Shown here: positions 26,334 through 34,239 of the stretch, piece by piece
Layout of the letters: every line of letters begins with the position of its first letter
Position numbering within the stretch: position 1 is the first letter of the stretch
From: Bacillota bacterium
Lineage (GTDB): Bacteria; Bacillota; Clostridia; Lachnospirales; Lachnospiraceae
DNA length: 64,000 nucleotides
NCBI GenBank assembly: GCA_023390555.1
Contig: JAEWCQ010000042.1
Coordinates: 1-64,000 of the forward strand
Direction of reading: 5' to 3'
Made by a program: the position numbers and the translations under genes
The notes under the pieces: model-generated
The model's input: the letters and a program-made list of their open reading frames with translations, nothing else
Databases searched by the model: none
What the model was told of the DNA's origin: nothing

Positions 26334-28052
26334 TTAAAATCCTCCTTTTTTTAAGTAAAACGCCGTTTTCGGCGGTACTTTCTGACCAACGGCCGCATGT
26401 TCCTCCAATAGATCCCGATAATCCGAACTCTTTAAAAATTCTGGTAGCACCTGCTCCTGACTGCTCTGATTAATGACGATGTAGATCGCATCCTTGCCCT
26501 TTCCCCGTTTCATGACAAGCAGATCTTTTGTACTGTAAAAAGCAATTTCCCCGCCGGATAATGCCGCCTCTGTCTTTCTCAGTTCAATCAGACGCTGATA
26601 TCTATTCCGCAGTTTTTTATTCCAATGCGACGATTCCCAGTCAAATCCTCTCCGACAGCCCGGGTCATATCCGCCTGTGATACCAATCTCTGTTCCGTAA
26701 TACAGACATGGCACGCCCGTGTAACCGAACTGGAAAGCTGCTGCGTTCATCAGACTTTCCACCTTTTCATCCGCAAGGAACAGGAAACGTTCGGTATCAT
26801 GACTGTCCAGCAGATTAAACATCATACGATTTACAATATCCGGGTATTTTACCAGCTGCATACATAGATTTTCACTGAATTCCTGCGCATCAATCTGTTC
26901 CCTGGCAAAAAAGTTCACCGCCTGATTTGTAACCGCATAATTCATGACCGTATCAAACTGATCTCCCATCAGCCATGGCATTGCATCATGCCATACCTCG
27001 CCGATCAGAACCATCTCCGGATTGATCTCTTTGATTACCTCACGAAATCCCCGCCAGAACAGGTGTGACGGCTCATCCGCCACATCCAGGCGCCAGCCGT
27101 CGATGTGGAATTCCGAGCTCCAGTATCGGACAACCGAATACAGATACTCCTGAACTTTTGGGTTTGCCGTATTGAATCTCGGCATGTACGGCACCATGGC
27201 AAATACATCATAATTCATCTTTTCTAATTCCACCGGATAGTCGTGGATGAAAAACCAGTCTTTGTAGGTAGACAATGCTCCATGCTTTATGACATCCTGA
27301 AACGGTGGAAACAGATAACTGCAATGGTTGAACACCGCATCTAATATAATGCGGATTCCCTTTTTATGAGCACCATCTACCAGGCGGTGCATGGTTTCTT
27401 TCTTTCCAAAGTGCTCGTCAATCTCCATATAATCAATCGTGTCATACTTATGATTCGAATCCGATTTGAAGATCGGTGTCAGATAAATGGCTGTGATTCC
27501 CAGTTCCTCCAAATAATCCAGATGCTGTATGATTCCCTCCAGATCTCCTCCGTAGAAGGAGTGCGGTGTCGGTGCCTGACTCCATTCGGTAAGATTTTCC
27601 GGTGAAATATCCGGGTCTCCATTTTCAAACCGCTCCACAAAAATCTGATAGAACACTGCCGTTTTATACCACTCCGGTTCTTGCAGCAGATCTTCTTTAT
27701 AGATACTCGGGTACTGAAAGAACAAGGTATGTGCACGCACATCATCAAATTCTTTTAAGATACCTGCCTCCGTATAAAAGAGCGTCTCCGATCCTTTTGT
27801 CACTTCAAAATAGTATCCGATCCGCATATCCTGCTGTCGGATATTATATTGATAGTAATCAAAATAATGATCCGAGTATAATTTTTCCATTTCCATACTT
27901 TTTTTGTTTGCCCAGTCAAATTTTACCGCCCAAAAAAGGCGTACTTTATCAATATCATCCTTTGCGGTGCGAAAACGGATCTGTATTTCCGTTTCGCTTT
28001 CCGCATAAGCATAACTACTCTTTGAGCAATGATACAATGCTTCTCTTATCAT
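26334..28052 (-). CDS. Glycoside hydrolase family 13 (neopullulanase/cyclomaltodextrinase-like), cytoplasmic
   Basis: 572-residue enzyme that hydrolyses malto-oligosaccharides or cyclodextrins inside the cell. An N-terminal beta domain (about 1-120, CBM34-like) precedes the catalytic barrel that begins at WYKTAVFYQIFVERF. The nucleophile Asp lies in DGWRLDVADE, the acid/base Glu in LIGEVWHDA, and the third Asp in NLLDSHDTERF. No signal peptide. It lies between MalE and the starch-binding protein with short gaps. Neopullulanase, cyclomaltodextrinase and maltogenic amylase cannot be separated from sequence alone. Confidence 0.92.
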   Translation of the reverse strand: MIREALYHCSKSSYAYAESETEIQIRFRTAKDDIDKVRLFWAVKFDWANKKSMEMEKLYSDHYFDYYQYNIRQQDMRIGYYFEVTKGSETLFYTEAGILKEFDDVRAHTLFFQYPSIYKEDLLQEPEWYKTAVFYQIFVERFENGDPDISPENLTEWSQAPTPHSFYGGDLEGIIQHLDYLEELGITAIYLTPIFKSDSNHKYDTIDYMEIDEHFGKKETMHRLVDGAHKKGIRIILDAVFNHCSYLFPPFQDVIKHGALSTYKDWFFIHDYPVELEKMNYDVFAMVPYMPRFNTANPKVQEYLYSVVRYWSSEFHIDGWRLDVADEPSHLFWRGFREVIKEINPEMVLIGEVWHDAMPWLMGDQFDTVMNYAVTNQAVNFFAREQIDAQEFSENLCMQLVKYPDIVNRMMFNLLDSHDTERFLFLADEKVESLMNAAAFQFGYTGVPCLYYGTEIGITGGYDPGCRRGFDWESSHWNKKLRNRYQRLIELRKTEAALSGGEIAFYSTKDLLVMKRGKGKDAIYIVINQSSQEQVLPEFLKSSDYRDLLEEHAAVGQKVPPKTAFYLKKGGF

Positions 28053-28070
28053 GTTTTCTCCTTACAATTC

Positions 28071-29327
28071 CTAGTTAGTCGCAAGCAGTGCTTCCCACTC
28101 TTCAATTGATTTTTTCTGTCCTTCTTCCGGTGTCAGATCCCCGTCAAATACCGCACGGTCTACATCAGATGCAATGGACCAGTAGTAAGATACTTCCGTA
28201 ACAGACGGCATCGGTACAGAATCTTCAAACTGCTCTACGAACGGTGTCAGATATTCATCTGCTGCCAGTCCCGTTACATTACTGATATCACTCACTGCTG
28301 TAATTCCATCATACTGATACAGAATCGATGCGCCTTCATCACTGATCAGGAAGTCGGCAAAGAGCTGTGCTGCCTGTGGATAATCGGTATAAGGCGATAC
28401 AAATGCACAGTTCATTCCCGCAAACGGTGTCAGTGCATTGCCGTTATAAGTCGGCAGTGTGGTAATTCCAAAATTTACTCCGCTCTCTTTTACCTGTGTC
28501 ACATCCCAGGGACCGCTGATATAGTAAGCGACATTTCCATCCATGAATGCTGACTTAACGGAACTTTTATTGTTCAGGTCCGTGGACGTGATCGGCATGA
28601 TATCATGCAGTTTTGAGATTAACTCCAGGCCATTTTTATACGCATCGGTATCAAAGCCCGGATTATCACCGTCGTCTCCATTCTCACCAAACAACTGAAA
28701 TCCGCCCGAGGATACAAATGGGAATTCATAATATCCGTCACCAATCGTACACAGGAAATAGAATTTGTTGTTGGACGGATCATTATATTGCGGTGCCTTA
28801 TCTATAATTTCTTCTAACGTTGCCGCGGGGGTGTCTATGATATCCTTGTTATAGTACAGGCAGTTTACCTCTACCGATATCGGCACTCCATACATGACAC
28901 CTTCACTCGAAACCGCATTTACACCTGTGTCTGACACTCTGTCCTTCACATCATCTGTCACGGCATCACAGAGCTTCATAAATACGCCGGAGGAGAGTCC
29001 TTTCTGAAAATTGTCGCTGGCTGTGATATAGACATCCGCTCCTTCTCCCGCCGGGCCGCTCAATGACATCTTATCCACGGTTCCCATACCCTCTTCTTCC
29101 ACCGTCACCGGAACCCCGTATTTCTTCTCAAAGGCTGCTGCAACCGCGTCACCATAATCTTTGTCACCGGTCCAAAGTGTCAGAGAAGCACCATCCTCCG
29201 GCTTCAGTTCATCTACCGTCTTTGCTGTGATTTCAGCCGCATCCTGCTGCGGCAGATCTTTTTTACAGCCGGCAAATACGACTGTAACCGCCATCATCAG
29301 TAAAACGGAAATCATTTTTCTTTTCAT
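28071..29327 (-). CDS. Maltodextrin ABC transporter substrate-binding lipoprotein (MalE-like)
   Basis: 418-residue extracellular solute-binding protein of family 1. The lipoprotein signal ends in VVFAGC, with the lipidated Cys at residue 20. Characteristic segments include SLTLWTGDKDYGDAVAAAFE near the N-terminus, FMDGNVAYYISGPWDV in the middle and AGMNCAFVSPYT. These match maltose/maltodextrin-binding proteins such as MalE and MdxE. The two permease genes lie upstream and the amylase downstream in one operon. Confidence 0.92.
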   Translation of the reverse strand: MKRKMISVLLMMAVTVVFAGCKKDLPQQDAAEITAKTVDELKPEDGASLTLWTGDKDYGDAVAAAFEKKYGVPVTVEEEGMGTVDKMSLSGPAGEGADVYITASDNFQKGLSSGVFMKLCDAVTDDVKDRVSDTGVNAVSSEGVMYGVPISVEVNCLYYNKDIIDTPAATLEEIIDKAPQYNDPSNNKFYFLCTIGDGYYEFPFVSSGGFQLFGENGDDGDNPGFDTDAYKNGLELISKLHDIMPITSTDLNNKSSVKSAFMDGNVAYYISGPWDVTQVKESGVNFGITTLPTYNGNALTPFAGMNCAFVSPYTDYPQAAQLFADFLISDEGASILYQYDGITAVSDISNVTGLAADEYLTPFVEQFEDSVPMPSVTEVSYYWSIASDVDRAVFDGDLTPEEGQKKSIEEWEALLATN

Positions 29328-29338
29328 CTTTTCTCCTC

Positions 29339-30166
29339 CTATTCTTTGCTGGCCCCCGCCGAAATTCCCTCAACTAAAAACTTCTGAAAAATCAGATATA
29401 ATATTGTAATCGGAACTGCAATCAGTACAGCTCCGGCAGCAAATGCCGTAAAATTTGCATTCTGATCCAATGAAATCATAGAATACAGTCCCACTGCAAC
29501 CGTCTTGTTCTTATCTCCGGTAAGCAGAAGATTCGGAATAATATAGTCCATCCACGGAAGCATAAACTGAGAAACCGCGCAGTACACGATGATTGGTTTG
29601 GACATCGGCAGTATAATTTTCAGAAAGGTATTCATTTTACTGCTTCCGTCAATATAGGCCGCTTCATCCAAAGATTTTGGTATTCCGTCAATATAGCCTT
29701 TTACCAGCCATACATTATAGGGAATTGCTCCGGCCGCATAGATCAATACAAGTGCAATCGGCTTATTCAGCAGATTTAAAACCACGAACAGGGTATAAAT
29801 TGCCGTCATGGACAAAAAACACGGAAACATGGAGAGTACCAAAAGTGTCAGCAGCCCTGTCTTTTTCCCCTTAAATGAGAATCTGGACATAATCCACGAG
29901 GTCAGCACAATCAGAATCACGGAGCAGAATGCATTCAGTGATGCCACTTCCAGACTGTTCAGAAACCAATACGTGAACTTTGTATGTAAAAACAGGTCTC
30001 TGTAATTATCCAGGGTCAGCTGCTTCGGTAAAAATCCCGCTGTTGAAAGGCTTTGACTCGCATTAAAAGAGGACATCACAATCCAGAATACCGGTATCAG
30101 GACGATCACAGACACGAGAATCAGCTCTGCATGAACTAATATTGTTTTTATTTTCTTTTTATTCAT
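29339..30166 (-). CDS. Maltodextrin ABC transporter permease (MalG-like)
   Basis: 275-residue inner-membrane permease with six helices. The EAA loop is EAAYIDGSSKMNTFLKIILP, the coupling site for the ATPase. It follows the MalF-like gene by three bases and precedes the MalE-like gene by eleven. No MalK/MsmX ATPase lies in the operon, so it must rely on an ATPase encoded elsewhere, as is common in Firmicutes. Confidence 0.93.
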   Translation of the reverse strand: MNKKKIKTILVHAELILVSVIVLIPVFWIVMSSFNASQSLSTAGFLPKQLTLDNYRDLFLHTKFTYWFLNSLEVASLNAFCSVILIVLTSWIMSRFSFKGKKTGLLTLLVLSMFPCFLSMTAIYTLFVVLNLLNKPIALVLIYAAGAIPYNVWLVKGYIDGIPKSLDEAAYIDGSSKMNTFLKIILPMSKPIIVYCAVSQFMLPWMDYIIPNLLLTGDKNKTVAVGLYSMISLDQNANFTAFAAGAVLIAVPITILYLIFQKFLVEGISAGASKE

Positions 30167-30169
30167 GAC

Positions 30170-31510
30170 CTACACCTCCCGAAATGCCTGTGTTCTGCGG
30201 AAATTCCAGATCGATACGACGCTGATCAGAAGGAATATCAAAATGTTCATAACTGCCGCAATATCGTACATCTTTTGATCCAGTGTCAGCTTGTAAACCC
30301 AGGAAATCAGAATGTCCGTATCCCCTGCAAACTGGTAATCCGTATTGACCGGCCCACCGTTTGTCAGGAAGTAGATCAGACTGAATCCATTGAAGTTACC
30401 GGCAAGATTCATAACGATCAGCGGTGCCGTTGCTTTTGTCACAAGCGGCATTGTTATCTTTCGGAAGATAGCGAAGCTGCCTCCTCCGTCTATTTCCGCC
30501 GCTTCATAAAGACTTCGGTCTATGTTGGAGAGGATTCCCTGTATCATAATCATAAACATCGGGAAACCCAGCCAGAGGTTTACCGCAAGAATCGTCAGCT
30601 TTGCGAGCACCGGATCTGACAAAAACTGGATTCGATGGTCTGTCAGCCCGATATCTACGAGAAATTTGCTGACCGGCCCGAATTGTCCGTTCAGGAAATT
30701 CCGGAATACCAGAAGAGAGATCAACTGTGGTATTGCCCAAGGCAGTATCATGATACTGCGGAACAGGGACTTGCACTTTGTATATTTACTGTTTAGCAGG
30801 ATTGCTTGAAACATTCCCAGAAAATAAGTGGAAAATGTCGCTGCAACCGTCCAGATCAGCGTCCAGCGCAGCACCGATAAAAAGGTGGTGGACCAGATGG
30901 GAATCTGGAATAATTTTTTGAAATTGGATAACCCTACCCAGCTCACCAGTTTTCCCGGCGGCATGTGATTGGTATTATAATTGGTGAATGCCGTCAATAT
31001 TGCAAAGATAATCGGCATTACCACGATAAATATGACAAAGACCAGAATCGGAATTAATATCACGTAGACAAAAGACTTCCCATACAGCTCTTTGAAATAT
31101 TCTTTACTCGACGGACAGCTTCCCGTTTCATCAATCTGTTTTCCCATACGATACGCATCACGTATCTGAAACAGATAGATGCCGGCGAGTACCAGACATA
31201 ACAGAATCGTGATAATTCCGGTGATCAGGAGCATCGTGGAGTGATCTCCGTATTTTCCGCCTTCTTCTGTACCGAGTGTCAGAAATCCCCAAATGCCTCT
31301 GGCAAAAAATCCACCATGCAGCCGAATGGAAAAATCACCGATATCCCCGGACAGATATTCTATGATATAACTGCTGCTCAATTCGATTCCGACCACCAGC
31401 ATCTGTATGAAAAACAGAATCAGACCCTTCAGATACTGTTTACAGAAAAAGAATTGTCCGCTCCCCCAAAGTATTGCAGAACTGATTCCTGCTAACCATC
31501 TCTTCTTCAT
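30170..31510 (-). CDS. Maltodextrin ABC transporter permease (MalF-like)
   Basis: 446-residue permease and first gene of the operon. About eight helices. The first part includes an extra N-terminal membrane pair and a loop of about 120 residues, then the conserved permease core with EAAEIDGGGSFAIFRKITMP as EAA loop. The start at MKKRWLAG (31510) follows AAAAGGGTGAAC. The longer frame upstream has no ribosome site. It works with the MalG-like and MalE-like products to import malto-oligosaccharides. Confidence 0.92.
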   Translation of the reverse strand: MKKRWLAGISSAILWGSGQFFFCKQYLKGLILFFIQMLVVGIELSSSYIIEYLSGDIGDFSIRLHGGFFARGIWGFLTLGTEEGGKYGDHSTMLLITGIITILLCLVLAGIYLFQIRDAYRMGKQIDETGSCPSSKEYFKELYGKSFVYVILIPILVFVIFIVVMPIIFAILTAFTNYNTNHMPPGKLVSWVGLSNFKKLFQIPIWSTTFLSVLRWTLIWTVAATFSTYFLGMFQAILLNSKYTKCKSLFRSIMILPWAIPQLISLLVFRNFLNGQFGPVSKFLVDIGLTDHRIQFLSDPVLAKLTILAVNLWLGFPMFMIMIQGILSNIDRSLYEAAEIDGGGSFAIFRKITMPLVTKATAPLIVMNLAGNFNGFSLIYFLTNGGPVNTDYQFAGDTDILISWVYKLTLDQKMYDIAAVMNILIFLLISVVSIWNFRRTQAFREV

Positions 31511-31636
31511 ATGTTCACCCTTTTCTTTGATTTGTAACTTCATCCTAAAACAATTCCGCCTCATAGTCAAGTAATATTGCACAATTAAACCACCGTTAAA
31601 CTATACAAAAATGTGCATATTACACTACTTATTTTT

Positions 31637-31658
31637 ACTTAAAAAATTATTTTTAAGT
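31637..31658. promoter_or_regulatory. Inverted repeat in the maltodextrin operon promoter region
   Basis: Perfect inverted repeat ACTTAAAAA-ATTA-TTTTTAAGT, about 130 bases upstream of the MalF-like start. It may be an operator or an AT-rich stem. It lacks the central CG of LacI sites. No other clear element was found in the 480-base gap except the terminator at 31808-31837. Confidence 0.35.
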
Positions 31659-31804
31659 TGTCCCACATTTTTCTGCTATCCATGTATTATCAGCATTCCC
31701 AGCCGTTTTTTGCAGGTTTTTAACCAGAAAACAGAAGCTTAAAATTTTTTATTTTCCCTGTAAAAAAGCCTTACTTCAGGGGTATCCGGTGCTTACAGAA
31801 TATA

Positions 31805-31840
31805 GAAAACCCGGCAGATTTTTACATCTGCCGGGTTCTT
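31805..31840 (-). terminator. Intrinsic terminator after the Fic/Doc cassette
   Basis: On the minus strand AACCCGGCAGAT pairs with ATCTGCCGGGTT, followed by TTTC. It lies downstream of the Doc-like gene and insulates the maltodextrin promoter. Confidence 0.65.
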
Positions 31841-31988
31841 CACGGGTAATCTAAAATTGAAAAGCTTCAATTGTTGTCCAATACTCTCACGTTCATCCAT
31901 TTCCACGAAAGCGCCGGTACAAAATTTTCGATTTTAAAAACTTTCATCTCTCATATGCAGACCGATGCTTCTTAGCTTGTGCATCATC

Positions 31989-32489
31989 TTATTGTCCTAA
32001 TTTTTCTAAAACAGTAATAAACGCATGATTTTCACTTAATAAATTCAATATATCAGAAATGCATTTACGAGAAGCTATTTTATGTTCAATATTCTTCATT
32101 GTATTATCCATTAAGTATTTACAAACTTCCTCTCGTTCCATCTTACTACTGGCAAGCTTAATACATGTATCATATAGATTATCCAACTTCTCCTTTAAGC
32201 TAAAATCATTAAGAATTAAATAAACAACCGCTACAACTAAAGCTGTTCTTTTATTCCCATCCGCAAAACAATGAAATTGAGATAAAGAAAACCATAGATA
32301 AGTACATTTGTCATAAACTGTTGGATATAACGCCTCCCCTGCAAAACTTTGATCTACCGACTCTGGAATGGATCTTAATAAATTGTAATCTCTAATACCA
32401 TATGTGGGTTTTACATCCTCAGCAACAATTTGCTGGCACCATAAATTAATTTCCACGATATCTTGATAAGTTATATTATAAACTGGCAT
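31989..32489 (-). CDS. Doc-like Fic-domain protein
   Basis: 166-residue protein of the Fic/Doc family, whose members transfer AMP or phosphate to protein targets. The active-site motif is HCFADGNKRT with His73, Asp77, Asn79 and Arg81; the usual Pro after His is Cys. The rest follows the Doc layout, including GIRDYNLL upstream and a leucine-rich helix after the motif. No antitoxin of the Phd type is next to it. It lies 17 bases downstream of a putative immunity gene, which itself overlaps a toxin gene with a C-terminal Fic-like domain. AT-rich base use matches that cassette. Confidence 0.82.
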   Translation of the reverse strand: MPVYNITYQDIVEINLWCQQIVAEDVKPTYGIRDYNLLRSIPESVDQSFAGEALYPTVYDKCTYLWFSLSQFHCFADGNKRTALVVAVVYLILNDFSLKEKLDNLYDTCIKLASSKMEREEVCKYLMDNTMKNIEHKIASRKCISDILNLLSENHAFITVLEKLGQ

Positions 32490-32505
32490 AATTTATCCTC
32501 TATAT

Positions 32506-32916
32506 TTATTGGTCAAATATAATATGAATTAGCTCCTTAATACTCAATGCTGAAGCATGTTTCGTAACATCTTTTATCTGCAGGTAAAAGTTATATATTA
32601 CACTACTGTTTTTCTCTTCTAACATTATAGAAATAATGGATTCCATTCCAAACTCTGACTCTATAACTTTAATAAGATCATCGGATATCATCGAAAACAA
32701 TTCTAGCGCATCAGGGACCGAAAATAGTTCTTGGTTCTGAAATATATCTTTCAAAACATCACGAGGAACATCAGTATCTTTTCCTAAGCCTCCTCTTTTC
32801 AAATCATTATATAGTAACTTAATGGTATATTTATTACTATTTCGTTCACCATCATATTTTATTAATATTTTGCAATCATTTTCCTTTAAGAATATTAGCA
32901 ATTTTTTTAACATCAT
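32506..32916 (-). CDS. Putative immunity protein of the Fic-toxin cassette
   Basis: Not recognised by motif. 136 residues, soluble, no signal peptide, rich in Lys, Ile, Asp and Glu, predicted mostly helical in the C-terminal half. It overlaps the 3' end of the toxin gene by 41 bases, starting at tandem ATG codons (32916/32913) after GGGGAGGCTAA. Size, overlap, base composition and position directly after a polymorphic-toxin gene fit an immunity gene. That role is an inference. Confidence 0.6.
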   Translation of the reverse strand: MMLKKLLIFLKENDCKILIKYDGERNSNKYTIKLLYNDLKRGGLGKDTDVPRDVLKDIFQNQELFSVPDALELFSMISDDLIKVIESEFGMESIISIMLEEKNSSVIYNFYLQIKDVTKHASALSIKELIHIIFDQ

Positions 32917-34081
32917 TTAGCCTCCCCTCTGCGATATCATATATTAAATCCCACTTTCTAACATCCGTCAATGAATTACTTAAGCCAAAATCATTTAACA
33001 GCATATTTAAAGTATCCATTGCTGTTCTCTTATTTCCATTTGCAAATACGTGATCTACAATACTTCGCGTTACTGCAGCTACTTGATCATAAGGATCATC
33101 ATAATAAGATGCGGAATTTAATATATTTTCAACACTATTATTCATTTGATAACCATCTGCGTATTTCTTATTAAAATTTGCAATGTCATCGGCTATTACT
33201 TCCATATCATCAACAATATTTCGATTCGCCGAACTCTCAACTACATTCTCCGCAGCCTTTGATCCACTCTCTATCATATCTCCGGCTACTTTTCCTCCGC
33301 CTTTCAGCGTTTTCCAAATTCCGCCCAACGCTTCCGATCCCAATTCCCACAGCGCCACATTTGCGGCAAAAGCACCTGCGAGTGTACCAAGCTTGTTCTG
33401 CTTTAGACTATTGGCATAGAAACTGCTGGTCCTTGATGTATCCAGGAACGTATATCCCTCCGCCTTGAATAGATATTCATTCAGCAGATCCTGAAGGCTT
33501 CCCAGAAATGTTCCGCCCAGAATTCCGGCTGCAATACTTGATAAGCTCCCCATCTTGTTACTCAGGGCAATCATCTTCTGATACTGTTTCAGTTCTTCAT
33601 CCGACATACTGTTGCGCAAAACGGCCGCATAGTTCGAATTGTTCAAATCCCGCAGTTCCCTTGCCGTGGTTCCCTTAGCAAAATAGTCATCGAGCATGTC
33701 CCTGGCTTTTTTCTTCTCTTCTGCACTCAGCTTATAATCCGGATTCAGCCATTGATCCAGACAGTCCGAATCTGCTGTTTTATTTTTTTTCTTCACGCCC
33801 AGATACAGCTCTTTAAATTCTAACCCGCCATCTGTCTTTTTGTAAAGTCCCACAATGGTATTTAATGCATTTCCCATTGCCTCCGACGCAGTTTCCTGTA
33901 CTTTCAACTCATCCTCCACAGACTGCAAAGCCCTGCTTAGGGTTTCATACGTCTGTGTGTGACTGATTTCTTTCCGCAGCTCTGCAATCTGCTGGCGCGC
34001 ACTCTCCAGTTTTACTTTTATCTGTTTTAAACTTTCTGCCTGTCTGCTGCATTCATCCGGTTGGATGTAAAACTCTCCCAA
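32876..34081 (-). CDS. Polymorphic toxin-like protein with helical N-terminus and C-terminal Fic/Doc domain
   Basis: 401 residues when started at TTG 34081, nine bases after GGGGAGG; no ATG is well placed. Residues about 5-100 form a coiled coil resembling WXG/LXG-type secretion domains. Residues about 180-290 are Gly/Ala-rich with hydrophobic stretches. The last about 105 residues carry a Fic-like motif HVFANGNKRT at His344. The acidic residue normally found four places after the His is Asn. No signal peptide, so type VII-like export is possible, but no ESX genes are in the window. GC falls sharply at the domain border: 30/60 in bases 33241-33300 versus 13/60 in 33121-33180. Confidence 0.7.
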   Translation of the reverse strand: MGEFYIQPDECSRQAESLKQIKVKLESARQQIAELRKEISHTQTYETLSRALQSVEDELKVQETASEAMGNALNTIVGLYKKTDGGLEFKELYLGVKKKNKTADSDCLDQWLNPDYKLSAEEKKKARDMLDDYFAKGTTARELRDLNNSNYAAVLRNSMSDEELKQYQKMIALSNKMGSLSSIAAGILGGTFLGSLQDLLNEYLFKAEGYTFLDTSRTSSFYANSLKQNKLGTLAGAFAANVALWELGSEALGGIWKTLKGGGKVAGDMIESGSKAAENVVESSANRNIVDDMEVIADDIANFNKKYADGYQMNNSVENILNSASYYDDPYDQVAAVTRSIVDHVFANGNKRTAMDTLNMLLNDFGLSNSLTDVRKWDLIYDIAEGRLNDVKKIANILKGK

Positions 34082-34239
34082 AAGCAACCGCCTCCCCTCT
34101 GTCTGAAATTCTGCTCTCGGTTTTCGACAGTATAGCACAAAAAATATGCTTTTTCGGTTTTTCCGACAGACAGCATGGGAAACGGGATGAATGAGCAGTT
34201 TTTGAGTATTTTTATCTTCTCATTTTTCTGCTTCAGAAA

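Noticed and set aside
31989..32489. Classical Phd/Doc toxin-antitoxin pair
   Set aside because: No Phd-like small DNA-binding antitoxin is upstream; the preceding gene has no such motif and overlaps a large toxin-like gene instead.
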